This document shows, one piece after another, positions 10,155-20,335 of a stretch of DNA of 64,000 nucleotides (position 1 is the first letter of the stretch; each line of letters opens with the position of its first letter). Position numbers and translations under genes: made by a program. The stretch spans positions 806,001 to 870,000 of the forward strand of contig NZ_JAFBCS010000001.1 in the NCBI RefSeq assembly GCF_016907845.1, written 5' to 3'. Origin of the DNA: Arcanobacterium pluranimalium (GTDB taxonomy: Bacteria; Actinomycetota; Actinomycetes; Actinomycetales; Actinomycetaceae). The notes under the pieces were generated by a model. That model was not told the origin of the DNA. It did no database searches and saw only the letters and a program-made list of their open reading frames with translations.

Positions 10155-11859
10155 CCGAGCATTTTACAATCCAGCACACAGCTTAGACCGTGCTGCTCAA
10201 GCACACCCGAATCGCATATCTATTCACTATAGCGAACAAAACTATACGGTTGCGCAGGCGGCATTTTATACGCGCCAACTGGCCCAGTTTTTGTTAGAGC
10301 ACGGGGTTAATGAGGGCGATCGCGTGTGCCTCATTGCGCGAAATTCGCCATATCACCTGCTACTTCACGTAGCTTGTGCGCGAATTGGCGCGGTGTTTGT
10401 GCCCATATCGTATCGGCTTTCGCGCCCTGAGTTAGCACAATTACTCGCTATCGCCGCGCCGGTGATGGTTGTTGCTGATCCAGAAACCGCTGCTGGCGGC
10501 GTCTTTGATGATGTGCTCGCGGAATTGGATGAAGGTGTGGGTGCAGGTGCGTTTGCTGGTGTGGGTTCGTGTGAAAGCACGGGTTCGTATGAGGGCGCGC
10601 ATGCAGGTGTAAGCACAGGTCTGAAATATATCGTTATCGACGACGATCCCCACGCTCCGCTACCAGCTACAGATGTGGGCGTCGTCGTTGCGCATGGATA
10701 CCAGCCGATCACGGACGCAAAACGCTGCGACGGCGAATTCGTCACCACCGGCGTCGTGAAAGAAACCGACACAGCGCTCAATGTGATTCGATACTACGAG
10801 GGCTTGGGGGCTATCCTTTTTACCTCGGGTTCTACCGGAAAACCGAAGCCGGTTGGGCTTACGCATGAGAATTTATGGTGGGGGTCGCGCAATTTTCGAG
10901 AGGGATTTGAGTATTCAAATCTGGATGTTGAGCTTGTGGTGGCGCCGCTAACCCATATCGGCGGCTTCAATGGCACAACTATCGATCTGTTCAGCCACGG
11001 CGGCACGGTGGTGGTTGTGCGGGAATTCGACCCTGCTGAGGTGCTGTATCGGCTTGAAAAGCATCACGTGGCGATGATGTTTGGCGTGCCGACGATCTAT
11101 GCCGCATTGATGAACCACCCGCATTTTGCAGAAACAGATTTGAGTGCTTTCCGCTTGCCGCTTATTGGGGGAGCGGTGAGTTCACCAGCGCTTTTGTTGC
11201 GCATGCAGGAGGCTGGTTTGCCGGCTCTCAACGTGTGGGGAATGACCGAAACGTCGGCTTCGGGTTGTTGCTTATCGGCGGAGCATCTTGGTAGCGCAGC
11301 GGGATCGATTGGCCGACCTTTTGCGCATGTAGAAGCGCGAATCGTCAATCCTGAAACAGGCGAGGATTGTGCCGCTGGCGAAGTGGGCGAGCTCATTTTG
11401 CGCGGCCCGAACGTGGTTGAGGAATATTGGCACGATGATGAGGCCACTGCGGCAGGAATTCGCAATGGTTGGCTACACACCGGTGATCTCGTGAGCTGCG
11501 ATAATGATGGGCTTTTATGGGTGAAAGGCCGGCTCCATCACCTCATTAACACAGGTGGAGAGAAAGTTTCTCCAGAAGAAGTGATGGCCGTGGTAGGAGC
11601 GCATGAAGCGATCTCAGATTGCGCTGTGGTGGGTGTGCCTGATCCCGTCTGGGGTGAGGCGATTGCTGCGGCAGTAATTGTTAAACAGGGAATGGACGCT
11701 CCGAGCTTGCAGCAAATTCAAGAGTTCGCTGCTCAGAAGCTCGCCCGATACAAGCTTCCCAAATATGTTGTGGCGATGGAGGTTTTCCCTACCACTGCAA
11801 ATGGGAAAGTGGATCGCGAAAAACTCGTTGAGGCATTGAAATCGGCGGGGGCTGTCTGA
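10147..11859 (+). CDS. AMP-dependent acyl-CoA synthetase/ligase with low-complexity insert
   Basis: Class I adenylate-forming enzyme, 570 residues. The ATP-binding signature FTSGSTGKPKPVGLTHEN, the A5-type WGMTETSASG, GWLHTGDLVSCDNDG, NTGGEKVSPEEV and the C-terminal NGKVDREKL with its catalytic lysine are all present. It activates a carboxylic acid with ATP and CoA; the substrate is not evident. Residues 129-158 (10531-10620) are a Gly/Ala/Ser-rich insertion. Its DNA contains internal near-repeats: GGGTTCGTGTGA at 10563 and GGGTTCGTATGA at 10581. The GTG start overlaps the stop of the M18 peptidase, implying translational coupling. Confidence 0.85.
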   Translation: MPNRAFYNPAHSLDRAAQAHPNRISIHYSEQNYTVAQAAFYTRQLAQFLLEHGVNEGDRVCLIARNSPYHLLLHVACARIGAVFVPISYRLSRPELAQLLAIAAPVMVVADPETAAGGVFDDVLAELDEGVGAGAFAGVGSCESTGSYEGAHAGVSTGLKYIVIDDDPHAPLPATDVGVVVAHGYQPITDAKRCDGEFVTTGVVKETDTALNVIRYYEGLGAILFTSGSTGKPKPVGLTHENLWWGSRNFREGFEYSNLDVELVVAPLTHIGGFNGTTIDLFSHGGTVVVVREFDPAEVLYRLEKHHVAMMFGVPTIYAALMNHPHFAETDLSAFRLPLIGGAVSSPALLLRMQEAGLPALNVWGMTETSASGCCLSAEHLGSAAGSIGRPFAHVEARIVNPETGEDCAAGEVGELILRGPNVVEEYWHDDEATAAGIRNGWLHTGDLVSCDNDGLLWVKGRLHHLINTGGEKVSPEEVMAVVGAHEAISDCAVVGVPDPVWGEAIAAAVIVKQGMDAPSLQQIQEFAAQKLARYKLPKYVVAMEVFPTTANGKVDREKLVEALKSAGAV

Positions 11860-12016
11860 TTCTTGCGTGCCGGAGCCTGTGTTTAAGGACGGAGACGGCG
11901 CCTAGGTACGACGTCGGCGCCTGTGCGTACGCATGGAGGAGGTGCGTGACACCTGCGCCTGTGCGTAAGCACCGGAACTAGGGCAAACCCCGAACTCAGG
12001 GCGAGAACTTAAAAGC
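11860..12016. repeat. Convergent intergenic spacer with a repeated 17-mer
   Basis: GCGCCTGTGCGTACGCA (11917-11933) recurs as GCGCCTGTGCGTAAGCA (11955-11971). A partial copy, GGCGCCTAGGTACG, lies just before it. No T-tract terminator or gene was seen. Confidence 0.5.
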
Positions 12017-13039
12017 TTATTGAAGCCGTGCCAGCACCGAGCTAGCCTCTTGGCGTGGGGTGGCCTCATCATTGCCGATTGCGCGCAAATTAGCTGGGAT
12101 TTCCCAACCTTTAGCGCGCATTGCCCGCGCCCACAAAGTACCCGAACGGTATGAGGAGCGCACCAGCGGACCAGCCATAATTCCAGCAAAGCCCATTTCG
12201 TATCCAGCCTTGCTCAGCTCCACGAATTCTTGAGGTTTGACCCAACGGTCAATTGGGTGATGCACTGGCGAGGGCCGCAAATACTGTGTGATCGTAAGAA
12301 TATCGCAGCCAGCATCGCGCAGATCTTGCATAGTTTCTAAGACTTCGTCGTGCGTTTCGCCCATACCCAAGATCAGATTCGACTTCGTAATCAAGCCGCT
12401 CTCCGATGCGAATGTGATGAGATCAAGTGAGCGCTCGTAACGGAAAGCCGGACGAATCTTCTTGAAAATGCGTGGCACAGTCTCGAGGTTGTGTGCCAGC
12501 ACTTCCGGGCGAGAATCGAAAACTTGCTTGAGGGCAGGAGCGCCCCCACGCATATCGTCGATGAGCAGCTCAACGCCGGTATTAGGGCTAGTTTCATGAA
12601 TCAGACGGCACGTTTCGGCGTAAAGCCAGGCTGCACCGTCTTCGAGATCGTCGCGCGTCACGCCAGTGATCGTGGTGTAGTTCAGATCCATTTCGCGCAC
12701 TTTTTCGGCTACCCGTCGCGGTTCGTCGCGGTCGTAGCTCTCTGGACGCCCAGTTTTGATAAAACAGAAATCGCAGCGACGGGTGCAAATATCTCCGCCG
12801 ATCAGGAACGATGCTTCGCGGTCTTCCCAACATTCGTAAATATTGGGGCAGTTCGCCTCTTCACACACGGTGTGGAGCGAGGCGCCATGAACGCGTTCGC
12901 GCATGTCGTTGTACTCTTTGCCGACTGTGGCCGTTGTTTTGATCCAGCTGGGTTTTTGCTCGATTGGGGTCTCCATATTGCGCGCTTCTACCCGCAAGAG
13001 CTTGCGTCCCTCTGGATTAACTCTCGATGGAGTCCCCAT
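12017..13039 (-). CDS. lipA: Lipoyl synthase
   Basis: Radical-SAM enzyme that inserts two sulfurs into octanoyl-protein to form lipoate. Both diagnostic clusters are visible: the auxiliary CX4CX5C (Cys59, Cys64, Cys70 in [12 protein letters not shown]) and the radical-SAM CX3CX2C (Cys85, Cys89, Cys92 in CTRRCDFC). The C-terminal RSSYRSG motif carries the serine that ligates the auxiliary cluster. Length 340 is normal. It lies 73 bases downstream of lipB on the same strand, a common actinobacterial pairing, and would serve pyruvate and 2-oxoglutarate dehydrogenases and glycine cleavage. Confidence 0.96.
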   Translation of the reverse strand: MGTPSRVNPEGRKLLRVEARNMETPIEQKPSWIKTTATVGKEYNDMRERVHGASLHTVCEEANCPNIYECWEDREASFLIGGDICTRRCDFCFIKTGRPESYDRDEPRRVAEKVREMDLNYTTITGVTRDDLEDGAAWLYAETCRLIHETSPNTGVELLIDDMRGGAPALKQVFDSRPEVLAHNLETVPRIFKKIRPAFRYERSLDLITFASESGLITKSNLILGMGETHDEVLETMQDLRDAGCDILTITQYLRPSPVHHPIDRWVKPQEFVELSKAGYEMGFAGIMAGPLVRSSYRSGTLWARAMRAKGWEIPANLRAIGNDEATPRQEASSVLARLQ

Positions 13040-13112
13040 TATTTCTCCTTTGAATCAACTGAGTTCAACGATTTTATTAACTTCTTGAGGTCTAAACTGC
13101 GGCCGTTGGCAT

Positions 13113-13898
13113 TCAAGCACTGGTATTAGTGCCTTTAGTCCCGACTTGTGTCCATGGTACTCCTGTTTTTGGAGGTAAAGCTGAAGAATCCGCACAATTG
13201 TGAGCTTCACGAATATATGTTTGTGGATCAAGTTGTGGGAAATCGGCGTCACTCGATTCGTGGTGGCGTAGCAATAATGGCTCATAAGCTTTAGCGAGGT
13301 GAGGAATGAGCCTGGTAGCGACATCGTCGAGCGAAACTTCGATCCCTCGCTCACGCAACGTTGCCACGCCGGCATCGTTCAAACCGCAGGGAATGACGCG
13401 CATGAAGCGTTCCAGGTCAGTGCACACATTGAGAGCTAATCCGTGCAGGCTCGTATCGTGGGCGAATTTGATTCCGATTGCGCACAGCTTTTTGTCCTGT
13501 TCGCCCTCGTTGAGGATCCAGACGCCGGAGCGCCCCTCGACCTGCTGGGTCGCGAGATCGTATTCACGCATGGCGTCGATGACGGCGGCTTCTGTGTTGC
13601 GCACGAAGGTCACGACGTCTTTTGGTGGAGCTACTTTGACGATGGGGTAGATTACGAGCTGTCCGGGGCCGTGGTACGTCACCGAACCACCTCTGTCCAT
13701 TGTGATTACCGGCACATTTGTGTCTGGAATATCCTCGGGTTTGGTCTTGCGGCCAGCTGTGTATACGTCTCGAGATTCCCAAATAATAAACGTGTCGGGA
13801 GCTTCCAGCGCGCTCACTTGCGCGTGGATTTTGCGTTGAATATGGTCAACAAGCATGTAGTCCAAGGGGCCATAGCCCAATAAATTGAGAATATGCAC
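13113..13898 (-). CDS. lipB: Octanoyl-[acyl carrier protein]:protein octanoyltransferase
   Basis: LipB transfers octanoate from ACP to the lipoyl domains that lipA then sulfurates. The conserved RGGSVTYHGPGQLV segment (69-83), Lys144 in AIGIK and the nucleophile Cys171 in VIPCGL form the known Cys-Lys dyad. At 261 residues it has a short acidic C-terminal extension. The start is GTG 13898. Either AGGG seven bases upstream acts as a ribosome site, or TAGGGT six bases upstream acts as a -10 for a leaderless message. It is upstream of lipA in the same orientation. Confidence 0.93.
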   Translation of the reverse strand: MHILNLLGYGPLDYMLVDHIQRKIHAQVSALEAPDTFIIWESRDVYTAGRKTKPEDIPDTNVPVITMDRGGSVTYHGPGQLVIYPIVKVAPPKDVVTFVRNTEAAVIDAMREYDLATQQVEGRSGVWILNEGEQDKKLCAIGIKFAHDTSLHGLALNVCTDLERFMRVIPCGLNDAGVATLRERGIEVSLDDVATRLIPHLAKAYEPLLLRHHESSDADFPQLDPQTYIREAHNCADSSALPPKTGVPWTQVGTKGTNTSA

Positions 13899-13996
13899 AA
13901 TTTAACCCTAGTTGTCTCGTCGCAGCGAATCGAATTGTGAGCTGTGAATCGTGCTGCATAAGGGCTTGAAATGATATATGGACGAAATGGCATTAA

Positions 13997-14025
13997 GGTA
14001 AGGAAAGGTTATAGACTTCCTAACC
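13997..14025 (+). promoter_or_regulatory. Inverted repeat in the peptide-transporter upstream region
   Basis: GGTAAGGAA (13997-14005) pairs with TTCCTAACC (14017-14025) with one mismatch around an 11-base loop, about 80 bases before the first permease gene. It could be an operator or a leader hairpin; no promoter hexamers were confidently assigned. Confidence 0.35.
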
Positions 14026-14104
14026 AGACCATAAAGTACTGGTGATTTTAATTGGTGGGTACTTGTAATTCCGCTAGTAAACACCGAAGAAGAGGATGCC
14101 TCGC

Positions 14105-15115
14105 ATGTTTAAATTCTTGTTGAGGAGACTGCTGAACTATGCAGTCTTATTGATTGTGGCGGTCACAATCGCTTACATCTTGGCTGGAACGCAGCTTGAT
14201 CCGCGCACCATGACCATTGAATCGGAGCTGACGTCCAAAGCGAACGTCAATCCTGAAGCGGTGATTGCCGCGGTTGATACGCGTTTGTACCAGTGGAATA
14301 TCAATCCACAGACGCCGGTTTTGGAGCGTTTCGTCGAATGGAACCGTCTCGTTTTCACTGAGTGGAACTGGGGTTATTCGCCTAAGGGTGCGCCAGTCAA
14401 TGAAGAAATTGGCAATCGTATTTTTGTAAGCTTGCAGCTTGTGGTGTTGGGCTTCCTCATTGGTATTTTTGGTGGCGTGGCACTCGGTGCCTGGTCTGCT
14501 GTGCATCAGTACTCAAAGCGTGATCGCGTCCTCACAATTTTCTCAATGCTTATTGTTTCCACGCCAGTGATGGTTTATGCAGTATTCCTGCAGATTGCAG
14601 CAACTTGGGCGAATCAGAAGATGGGGGTGCAATTCTTCGAATTTATTGGCCCCACCGCTGCGGTGCCGCCAGAGGGCACATTTGCGCAGATTGTTGATCG
14701 GGCGCAGCACTTGCTCTTGCCAACTATCTCGATGTCGCTCGGTGGCCTAGCTACCTACTCGCGTTACCAGCGAAATCTGATGCTCGACACCCTCGGGCAG
14801 GACTACGTTCGTACTGCGCGTGCTAAAGGTCTGCGCTTTGGAAAAGCGATTCGCCGCCATGCGCTGCGCACCTCCCTTATTCCTATCACCACCTATTTTG
14901 CTTTCGGTATCGCTACCCTGATTCTCGGCGGTGCTATCACTGAGCAGGTCTTTGGCTGGCAAGGAATGGGTATTTACGGTGTACAGACGATCCGTTCTAT
15001 GGATATCAACGGAACGGTAGCCGTCGTCGCCTTCTCGGGCGCGGCGACGCTCACAGGTGCGTTCCTGTCCGATCTCTTTATTGCTGCTGTTGATCCACGA
15101 GTGAGGGTGGGCTAA
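14105..15115 (+). CDS. Oligopeptide ABC transporter permease (OppB/DppB type)
   Basis: Integral membrane permease of a peptide/nickel-type importer, about six transmembrane segments. The N-terminal LLRRLLNYAVLLIV helix and the large extracytoplasmic loop with ERFVEWNRLVFTEWNWGYS are visible. The cytoplasmic coupling region carries YVRTARAKGL, matching the EAA loop. The ATG at 14105 is preferred over 14096 because AGAGG ends nine bases before it and abuts the other. The stop overlaps the next start (TAATG). It forms the membrane channel with the following gene. Confidence 0.9.
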   Translation: MFKFLLRRLLNYAVLLIVAVTIAYILAGTQLDPRTMTIESELTSKANVNPEAVIAAVDTRLYQWNINPQTPVLERFVEWNRLVFTEWNWGYSPKGAPVNEEIGNRIFVSLQLVVLGFLIGIFGGVALGAWSAVHQYSKRDRVLTIFSMLIVSTPVMVYAVFLQIAATWANQKMGVQFFEFIGPTAAVPPEGTFAQIVDRAQHLLLPTISMSLGGLATYSRYQRNLMLDTLGQDYVRTARAKGLRFGKAIRRHALRTSLIPITTYFAFGIATLILGGAITEQVFGWQGMGIYGVQTIRSMDINGTVAVVAFSGAATLTGAFLSDLFIAAVDPRVRVG

Positions 15116-16155
15116 TGACTACGAATGATCCAATATCGAAAGAGCCACTGGCTAATTCTCCGATCTCGCATGGTCCGAGTGCTCCAGTAGCAGCGGAAAC
15201 ACCAGTCCACTCCTCGATGGTTACAGACGAAGAGCGCCGCGAAGTGCTCGAGTTGCTCGCAGAGGAAGTTAAAGCGCAGCAAGTTGGCAAGCGCCTGTCT
15301 CGTTCGCAGCTTATTTTCCGTCGATTCGTGCGCAATAAGACGGCGGTTGTGGGCGTCGTCGGCATTATTTTCGTACTTTTCCTCGCGATTTTCGGGCACT
15401 TCCTCACTCCGTGGGACTTCCTCGAACGCGACCGTACCCACTATCTGATGCCGCCCGATGGCGAGCATTGGTTTGGCACCAATAAGCAGGGACGAGACAT
15501 GTTTGCGATGACCGTTGAAGGCATGCGCAAGTCTTTGCTGATCGGTTTCGCTGTTGCCGCATTGCAGACGACGGTCGCCGCGATTATCGGTTCAGCCGCC
15601 GCTTACTTTGGTGGTCTGTTTGACCGTATCGCGACGTGGATCATCGACCTTATGCTTGTGATTCCAGCGTTCTTGATCCTGGCAGTTGTTTCCCAGAACA
15701 TCGGTGGCGAAGATTCGTCGGTATTCTGGTTAATTATCCTCATTGCCGGTTTTGGCTGGATGCTTACGGCACGTGTTGTGCGTGCGTTGACGATGTCGGT
15801 CAAGAGCCTTGATTACGTCAATGCTGCTAAATATATGTCGGTACCCTCGCGGGTTGTGATTGCCCGCCACATCATCCCCAATATTTCTTCGCTGTTGATC
15901 ATCGACTTCACCTTGGGTGTAGCGGCCGCCGTGCTCTCTGAGACCTCGCTGTCATACTTCGGCTTTGGAATTAAAGATCCACAAGTTTCGCTCGGTTCGT
16001 TGATCGGTCAAGGGCAGGCTGCGGCATTGACGCATCCGTGGATGTTCGTATCGCCCGCTATCGTGCTGGTCATAATGCTCGTTTCAGTGAACTTTATTGG
16101 CGACGGCCTACGTGATGCAATTGATCCAACCTCAAAGTCGGGAGGCAAAGCATGA
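15115..16155 (+). CDS. Oligopeptide ABC transporter permease (OppC/DppC type)
   Basis: Second permease subunit, 346 residues. A roughly 60-residue hydrophilic N-terminus precedes SQLIFRRFVRNKTAVVG and the first transmembrane helix. The family motif HWFGTNKQGRDMFAM follows, then five further helices. The coupling loop carries SLDYVNAAKYMSVPSRVVIARHIIPN, the EAA-like contact with the ATPase. It is translationally coupled on both sides (one-base and four-base overlaps). Confidence 0.92.
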   Translation: MTTNDPISKEPLANSPISHGPSAPVAAETPVHSSMVTDEERREVLELLAEEVKAQQVGKRLSRSQLIFRRFVRNKTAVVGVVGIIFVLFLAIFGHFLTPWDFLERDRTHYLMPPDGEHWFGTNKQGRDMFAMTVEGMRKSLLIGFAVAALQTTVAAIIGSAAAYFGGLFDRIATWIIDLMLVIPAFLILAVVSQNIGGEDSSVFWLIILIAGFGWMLTARVVRALTMSVKSLDYVNAAKYMSVPSRVVIARHIIPNISSLLIIDFTLGVAAAVLSETSLSYFGFGIKDPQVSLGSLIGQGQAAALTHPWMFVSPAIVLVIMLVSVNFIGDGLRDAIDPTSKSGGKA

Positions 16156-18281
16156 GCAAGAAGAATACTCCTGTTTTTGAATCGGATGATCTACCAACTG
16201 CGCGCCCGGGCGTGCCAGTTGTTGAGGTTACTGACCTACACGTGCGGTTCCCCTCAGAAGACGGCATTGTGCATGCGGTTCGCGGCGTGAATTTCACCGT
16301 GAACGCAGGTGAGGTGCTCGGCGTCGTGGGCGAATCTGGTTCAGGAAAGTCCGTGACCTCGCTTGCGATTATGGGTCTGCTGGATTCCAGCGCCAAACTT
16401 GAAGGTTCGGTGAAGCTGCACGGCCAGGAAATGCTGGGTCGCTCTGATGTGTACCTCTCTAAGGTGCGCGGCAAGACGGTTGGAATGGTGTTCCAAGATC
16501 CGCTTTCTGCTCTGACGCCGGTTTACACGATTGGCGATCAGATCGTTGAAGCACTCCAGATCCACCAAGATATTTCTGATGAGGATGCCCGCAAGCGCGC
16601 AATTGAGCTGCTAGAGATCGTGGGTATTCCAAATCCAGAGATCCGCGTTAAAGCTTTCCCGCATGAGTTCTCCGGTGGTATGCGCCAGCGTGCGATGATT
16701 GCCATGGCAATCGCGAATAATCCAGATTTGATTATTGCTGATGAGCCTACCACCGCTCTCGACGTCACGATTCAAGCGCAAATCTTGGATGTGCTCCGTA
16801 AGGCGCAGAAAGAAACGGGCGCCGCCGTCATCATGATTACGCACGATTTGGGCGTAGTTGCGGGACTCGCGGATAAAGTTATGGTGATGTACGCCGGTCG
16901 TGTGGTGGAAAGTGGCCACGTGGACGAGATCTTCTACCACTCGGCTATGCCGTATACGATTGGCCTGCTCGGTTCGTTGCCACGCCTCGACGCGCGCAAA
17001 GAATTCCAGCTCGCTGCGGTGGAGGGCAATCCGCCGTCGATGCTTTTTGAGCCAACGGGTTGCCCATTTGCTCCACGCTGCCCGGTCGCTCGCAAAGAAT
17101 GTATGAGTGGCGAGCCTGAGCTGCGTGAAGTCAAGAATAGCTACGACGTTTATCCGCATAAGGTTGCCTGTGTGCGGGCGGCTGAAATTCGCCATGAATC
17201 GCGCAAGTACACCGATATTTATCCGCTTCCGGCAGCTGCGGCGCCGGCGCTGTCCGAGATTCCGCGCGCAGAGCGCAAGGAAGTGCTGCGGGTTGAGAAT
17301 TTGAAGAAGTACTTCCCGCTCATGAAAGGTGCAGTGTTCAAGCGTCGCGTGGGTACCGTGCATGCGGTAGACGGCGTTTCGTTCGACATTCGCCAAGGTG
17401 AGACGCTTGGTCTGGTGGGTGAGTCTGGTTCGGGTAAGACGACGACGCTCGTACAGGCGCTCGATCTGATCAAACCGCAAGATGGCAAGATTGTGGTGCT
17501 TGGTGAAGATACCAAGGATATGAGCAGGGCTGATCGCAAGCGTATCCGCAAGGATTTGCAGGTGGTTTTCCAAGATCCGATGGCTTCGCTCGATCCACGT
17601 ATGCCGATTTTCGATATTATCGCTGAGCCTCTGAAATATAACGGCTATGCGAAAGCTGATATTGAAAAGCGCGTGGCTGAGCTGATGAAACTCGTTGGTT
17701 TGGAAGCTTCCCATGTGAACCGTTATCCGCGGAATTTCTCTGGTGGTCAGCGTCAGCGTATCGGTATCGCCCGTGCTCTTGCACTTGAGCCGAGTCTGTT
17801 GGTGCTTGATGAGCCGGTTTCTGCTTTGGACGTGTCGATTCAGGCAGGCGTGATTAACTTGCTTGACAATTTGCGTTCTCAGCTGGGGCTTTCTTATTTG
17901 TTCGTGGCTCACGATCTATCTGTGGTGCGTCATATTGCTGACCGTGTGGCAGTGATGTACCTGGGCAAGATTGTGGAGATTGGCGATGTGGATTCGGTAT
18001 TTGAGCAGCCGCAACATCCTTATACGCAGGCTTTGCTTTCGGCTATTCCAATTCCGGATCCGGAGAAAGAGCGTTCGCGCAATCGCGTGATTCTCAAGGG
18101 AGATTTGCCTTCGCCGGCGAATCCGCCGTCGGGATGCCGCTTCGTAACGCGATGCCCAGTATATGAGATTTTGGGTGAAGTCGAGAAGCAGGTTTGTGCC
18201 GGTGCTCATCCGGATTATACGCAGGTTGCTCCGGATCATCAGGCGGCTTGTTACTATCCGCGTCCGTTGAATCTTTTCTAG
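16152..18281 (+). CDS. Fused double ATP-binding subunit of peptide importer (DppD-DppF)
   Basis: One 709-residue polypeptide carries both nucleotide-binding domains that are separate OppD and OppF proteins in many bacteria. NBD1 has Walker A GESGSGKS (Lys66), signature FSGGMRQR and Walker [10 protein letters not shown], followed by the oligopeptide-transporter cysteine region ([14 protein letters not shown]). NBD2 has GESGSGKT (Lys429), [17 protein letters not shown], and a second cysteine-rich tail ([11 protein letters not shown]). These tails bind Fe-S in some homologues. Both sites look catalytically complete. Cotranscribed with the permeases and followed by a terminator before the binding protein. 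Confidence 0.93.
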   Translation: MSKKNTPVFESDDLPTARPGVPVVEVTDLHVRFPSEDGIVHAVRGVNFTVNAGEVLGVVGESGSGKSVTSLAIMGLLDSSAKLEGSVKLHGQEMLGRSDVYLSKVRGKTVGMVFQDPLSALTPVYTIGDQIVEALQIHQDISDEDARKRAIELLEIVGIPNPEIRVKAFPHEFSGGMRQRAMIAMAIANNPDLIIADEPTTALDVTIQAQILDVLRKAQKETGAAVIMITHDLGVVAGLADKVMVMYAGRVVESGHVDEIFYHSAMPYTIGLLGSLPRLDARKEFQLAAVEGNPPSMLFEPTGCPFAPRCPVARKECMSGEPELREVKNSYDVYPHKVACVRAAEIRHESRKYTDIYPLPAAAAPALSEIPRAERKEVLRVENLKKYFPLMKGAVFKRRVGTVHAVDGVSFDIRQGETLGLVGESGSGKTTTLVQALDLIKPQDGKIVVLGEDTKDMSRADRKRIRKDLQVVFQDPMASLDPRMPIFDIIAEPLKYNGYAKADIEKRVAELMKLVGLEASHVNRYPRNFSGGQRQRIGIARALALEPSLLVLDEPVSALDVSIQAGVINLLDNLRSQLGLSYLFVAHDLSVVRHIADRVAVMYLGKIVEIGDVDSVFEQPQHPYTQALLSAIPIPDPEKERSRNRVILKGDLPSPANPPSGCRFVTRCPVYEILGEVEKQVCAGAHPDYTQVAPDHQAACYYPRPLNLF

Positions 18282-18343
18282 GAAAATGGCGCTTTTGCTG
18301 GGCAGTTCGCTCGCTTGAGAGTGGGCGACGACGCCGGGTTTGG

Positions 18344-18401
18344 AACGTTGGGAGTGGGTTGAGATACTCACTCCCAACGTTATTTTTTCCTCGAAAAAAT
18401 A
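18344..18401 (+). terminator. Rho-independent terminator between ATPase and binding-protein genes
   Basis: AACGTTGGGAGTG (18344-18356) pairs perfectly with CACTCCCAACGTT (18369-18381), followed by TATTTTTT. A second small hairpin, ATTTTTTC with GAAAAAAT, follows at once. It separates the permease/ATPase operon from the lipoprotein gene. Confidence 0.85.
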
Positions 18402-18524
18402 GTAACGAAATGGTAACGCTCGGTTATGGGGTGTGCATAGTCGATGATTCTTCATTAATCTATTGGATAAGTTTGGTTTCCTTGTTGTTAATTGTGGAGC
18501 CACTCGTCCTGAAGGAGGACTTAT

Positions 18525-20234
18525 ATGCGATTGAAGAAAGCAAGTTTCGCACTGTTAGCTTCAGCAGCTCTCGTCTTGGGAGCATGTTCAAGTGCGGATT
18601 CTGGCAAGGGTGGAGCGGACTCGAAGTCGCTCCCAGGTACTGATGTGAACCGCGTAGACCGCGATAAACTCGCACAGGGCGGAAATCTCCGCCTCGCGAT
18701 TTCCTCGATGCCAACGAACTACAACTACATGCAGTTCGATGGAACCACTAGCGATGTTTCGCGCCTGAACAATTTTATCGGCGTTGGAAACTGGATTTAC
18801 GCTGAAGATGGCACGTTCAAAGAGAACAAGAACTATGTAGAGTCCTACAAGTTTGACGATAAGGAAGACGGTGCAGTAAAGCAGACCGTTACCCTCAAGC
18901 TCAATCCAAAGGCTAAGTGGAACTCGGGCCGCCCAATTGATTACACCGATTACATGGCTACCTGGGATGCATGTAACGACGATGCCGTTGATCCTGAAAA
19001 AGCTAACCCAGATGCACAGTTCCTCTGTGGATCTAATGATGGTTGGAAGGAAATCTCCAGCATCGAAAAGGGCAAGGATCAGTTTGAAGTTGTTGTTAAG
19101 TACAGCAAGAAGTACCCAGACTGGTCTGCTAACCTCTCCGGCGTTTACCCTGCTGAAGGTATGAAGGATGCCGCAACCTTCAACAAGGGCTGGACTGATC
19201 TTTCCAAGATCAACAACTACTACGCTGGTCCATTCAAGGTTGCCTCAGTTGATAACGCCAAGGGTGTTATTACTTTGTCCAAGAATGAGAACTGGTGGGG
19301 CGAAGCTCCACTTCTCGACACCGTTACGCTCTCTGCAATGGAAGTTAGCGCACAGGCAACTGCTTTTGCTAACAAAGAGCTCGACGTCGTGGACATGATC
19401 GTTGACGCTGAAACCTACGGCCTCGCCAAGGGACGTCAGGATGGCGATATTAAGATGTCGGCTTCGGTGCAGTGGCGTCACTTCACCGTGAATACCAAGA
19501 CTGGTGTTCTTGCTGATAAGAAGATGCGTCAAGCAATCCAAAAGGGTATCAACACTGACGACATCATCGCTTCCGATCTCGCTGGTCTTCCAAGCGCCAA
19601 GATGGATATGAAGCTGGGCAACCACTTCTTCATGCCAAACCAGAAGGGTTACAAGGATAACTCGGTGAAGTATGATCCAGAGGCAGCAAAGAAAGAAATC
19701 GAAGATCTTGGTTACAAGTTCAATGAAACCACCAAGTACTACGAGAAGGACGGCAAGCCACTGAGCTTCAAGTACCTGCGTCTGCCAGAAACCCCGACCT
19801 CAGCTAACGAGGGCGCTTCGCTGCAGAGCCAGATGAAGGAAATCGGTGTGAAGGTTGATTTCGAGGACACCACCTCTAAGGAATTCTTCACCAAGATTGG
19901 CAAGGGTGAATTCGAGACTGTTGCATTCACCTGGCAAGGTACTCCATACCCAATGGCTAACATCGGCCAGATCTACGGTCCAAACTCGAAGATGAACTAC
20001 TCCGGTTTGAACGATCCAAAGATCGCTGAGTACATCACGAAGGTCGCTTCGGAAACCGATGCAGAAAAGCGTATCGAACTGACCAACGAAGTAGATAAGA
20101 TCATTTGGGATAACGTAATGACCATCCCGATCTACTACCGTGCAACCCTAACTGCAGTTCCAAAGAACCTTGCAAACTACGGTGCATCGGCATTCGAGAC
20201 CTTCCTTCCAGAAAACATCGGTTACACCAAGTAA
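18525..20234 (+). CDS. Peptide-binding lipoprotein (solute-binding protein family 5)
   Basis: Substrate receptor for the adjacent importer, 569 residues. A lipoprotein signal ends in the lipobox LGAC with Cys21, followed by a Ser/Gly/Asp linker. Family-5 features include VKQTVTLKLNPKAKWNSGRPI and AFTWQGTPYPMANIGQIYG. The ribosome site is very strong (GAAGGAGG, seven bases from ATG). Codon use is markedly biased (AAG, ATC, AAC), consistent with high expression. Its own transcription unit, bracketed by terminators at 18344 and 20294, would allow more receptor than membrane complex. Confidence 0.93.
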   Translation: MRLKKASFALLASAALVLGACSSADSGKGGADSKSLPGTDVNRVDRDKLAQGGNLRLAISSMPTNYNYMQFDGTTSDVSRLNNFIGVGNWIYAEDGTFKENKNYVESYKFDDKEDGAVKQTVTLKLNPKAKWNSGRPIDYTDYMATWDACNDDAVDPEKANPDAQFLCGSNDGWKEISSIEKGKDQFEVVVKYSKKYPDWSANLSGVYPAEGMKDAATFNKGWTDLSKINNYYAGPFKVASVDNAKGVITLSKNENWWGEAPLLDTVTLSAMEVSAQATAFANKELDVVDMIVDAETYGLAKGRQDGDIKMSASVQWRHFTVNTKTGVLADKKMRQAIQKGINTDDIIASDLAGLPSAKMDMKLGNHFFMPNQKGYKDNSVKYDPEAAKKEIEDLGYKFNETTKYYEKDGKPLSFKYLRLPETPTSANEGASLQSQMKEIGVKVDFEDTTSKEFFTKIGKGEFETVAFTWQGTPYPMANIGQIYGPNSKMNYSGLNDPKIAEYITKVASETDAEKRIELTNEVDKIIWDNVMTIPIYYRATLTAVPKNLANYGASAFETFLPENIGYTK

Positions 20235-20293
20235 TCTGAGTTTTCGGGTCGGTTATGCTGAGCAACGGCAATAACTGACGTGGAAGATAGCTC

Positions 20294-20335
20294 AAAGGTG
20301 TGGGTGGCAGTGGTGACGCTGCCACCCACACCTTT
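20294..20335 (+). terminator. Hairpin terminator after the binding protein
   Basis: AAAGGTGTGGGTGGCAG (20294-20310) and its exact complement (20319-20335) form a 17-bp stem with an 8-base loop, with one further T after the stem. Confidence 0.8.

Noticed and set aside
12491-13129. Forward open frame opposite lipA
   Set aside because: Antisense to both Fe-S motifs of lipA; no independent support.
16611-17912. Long reverse-strand open frame of about 433 codons opposite the double ATPase
   Set aside because: It lies wholly antisense to a gene with both ATPase motif sets, its product is His/Arg/Asn-rich as expected of a reverse complement, and it has no domain or ribosome site.
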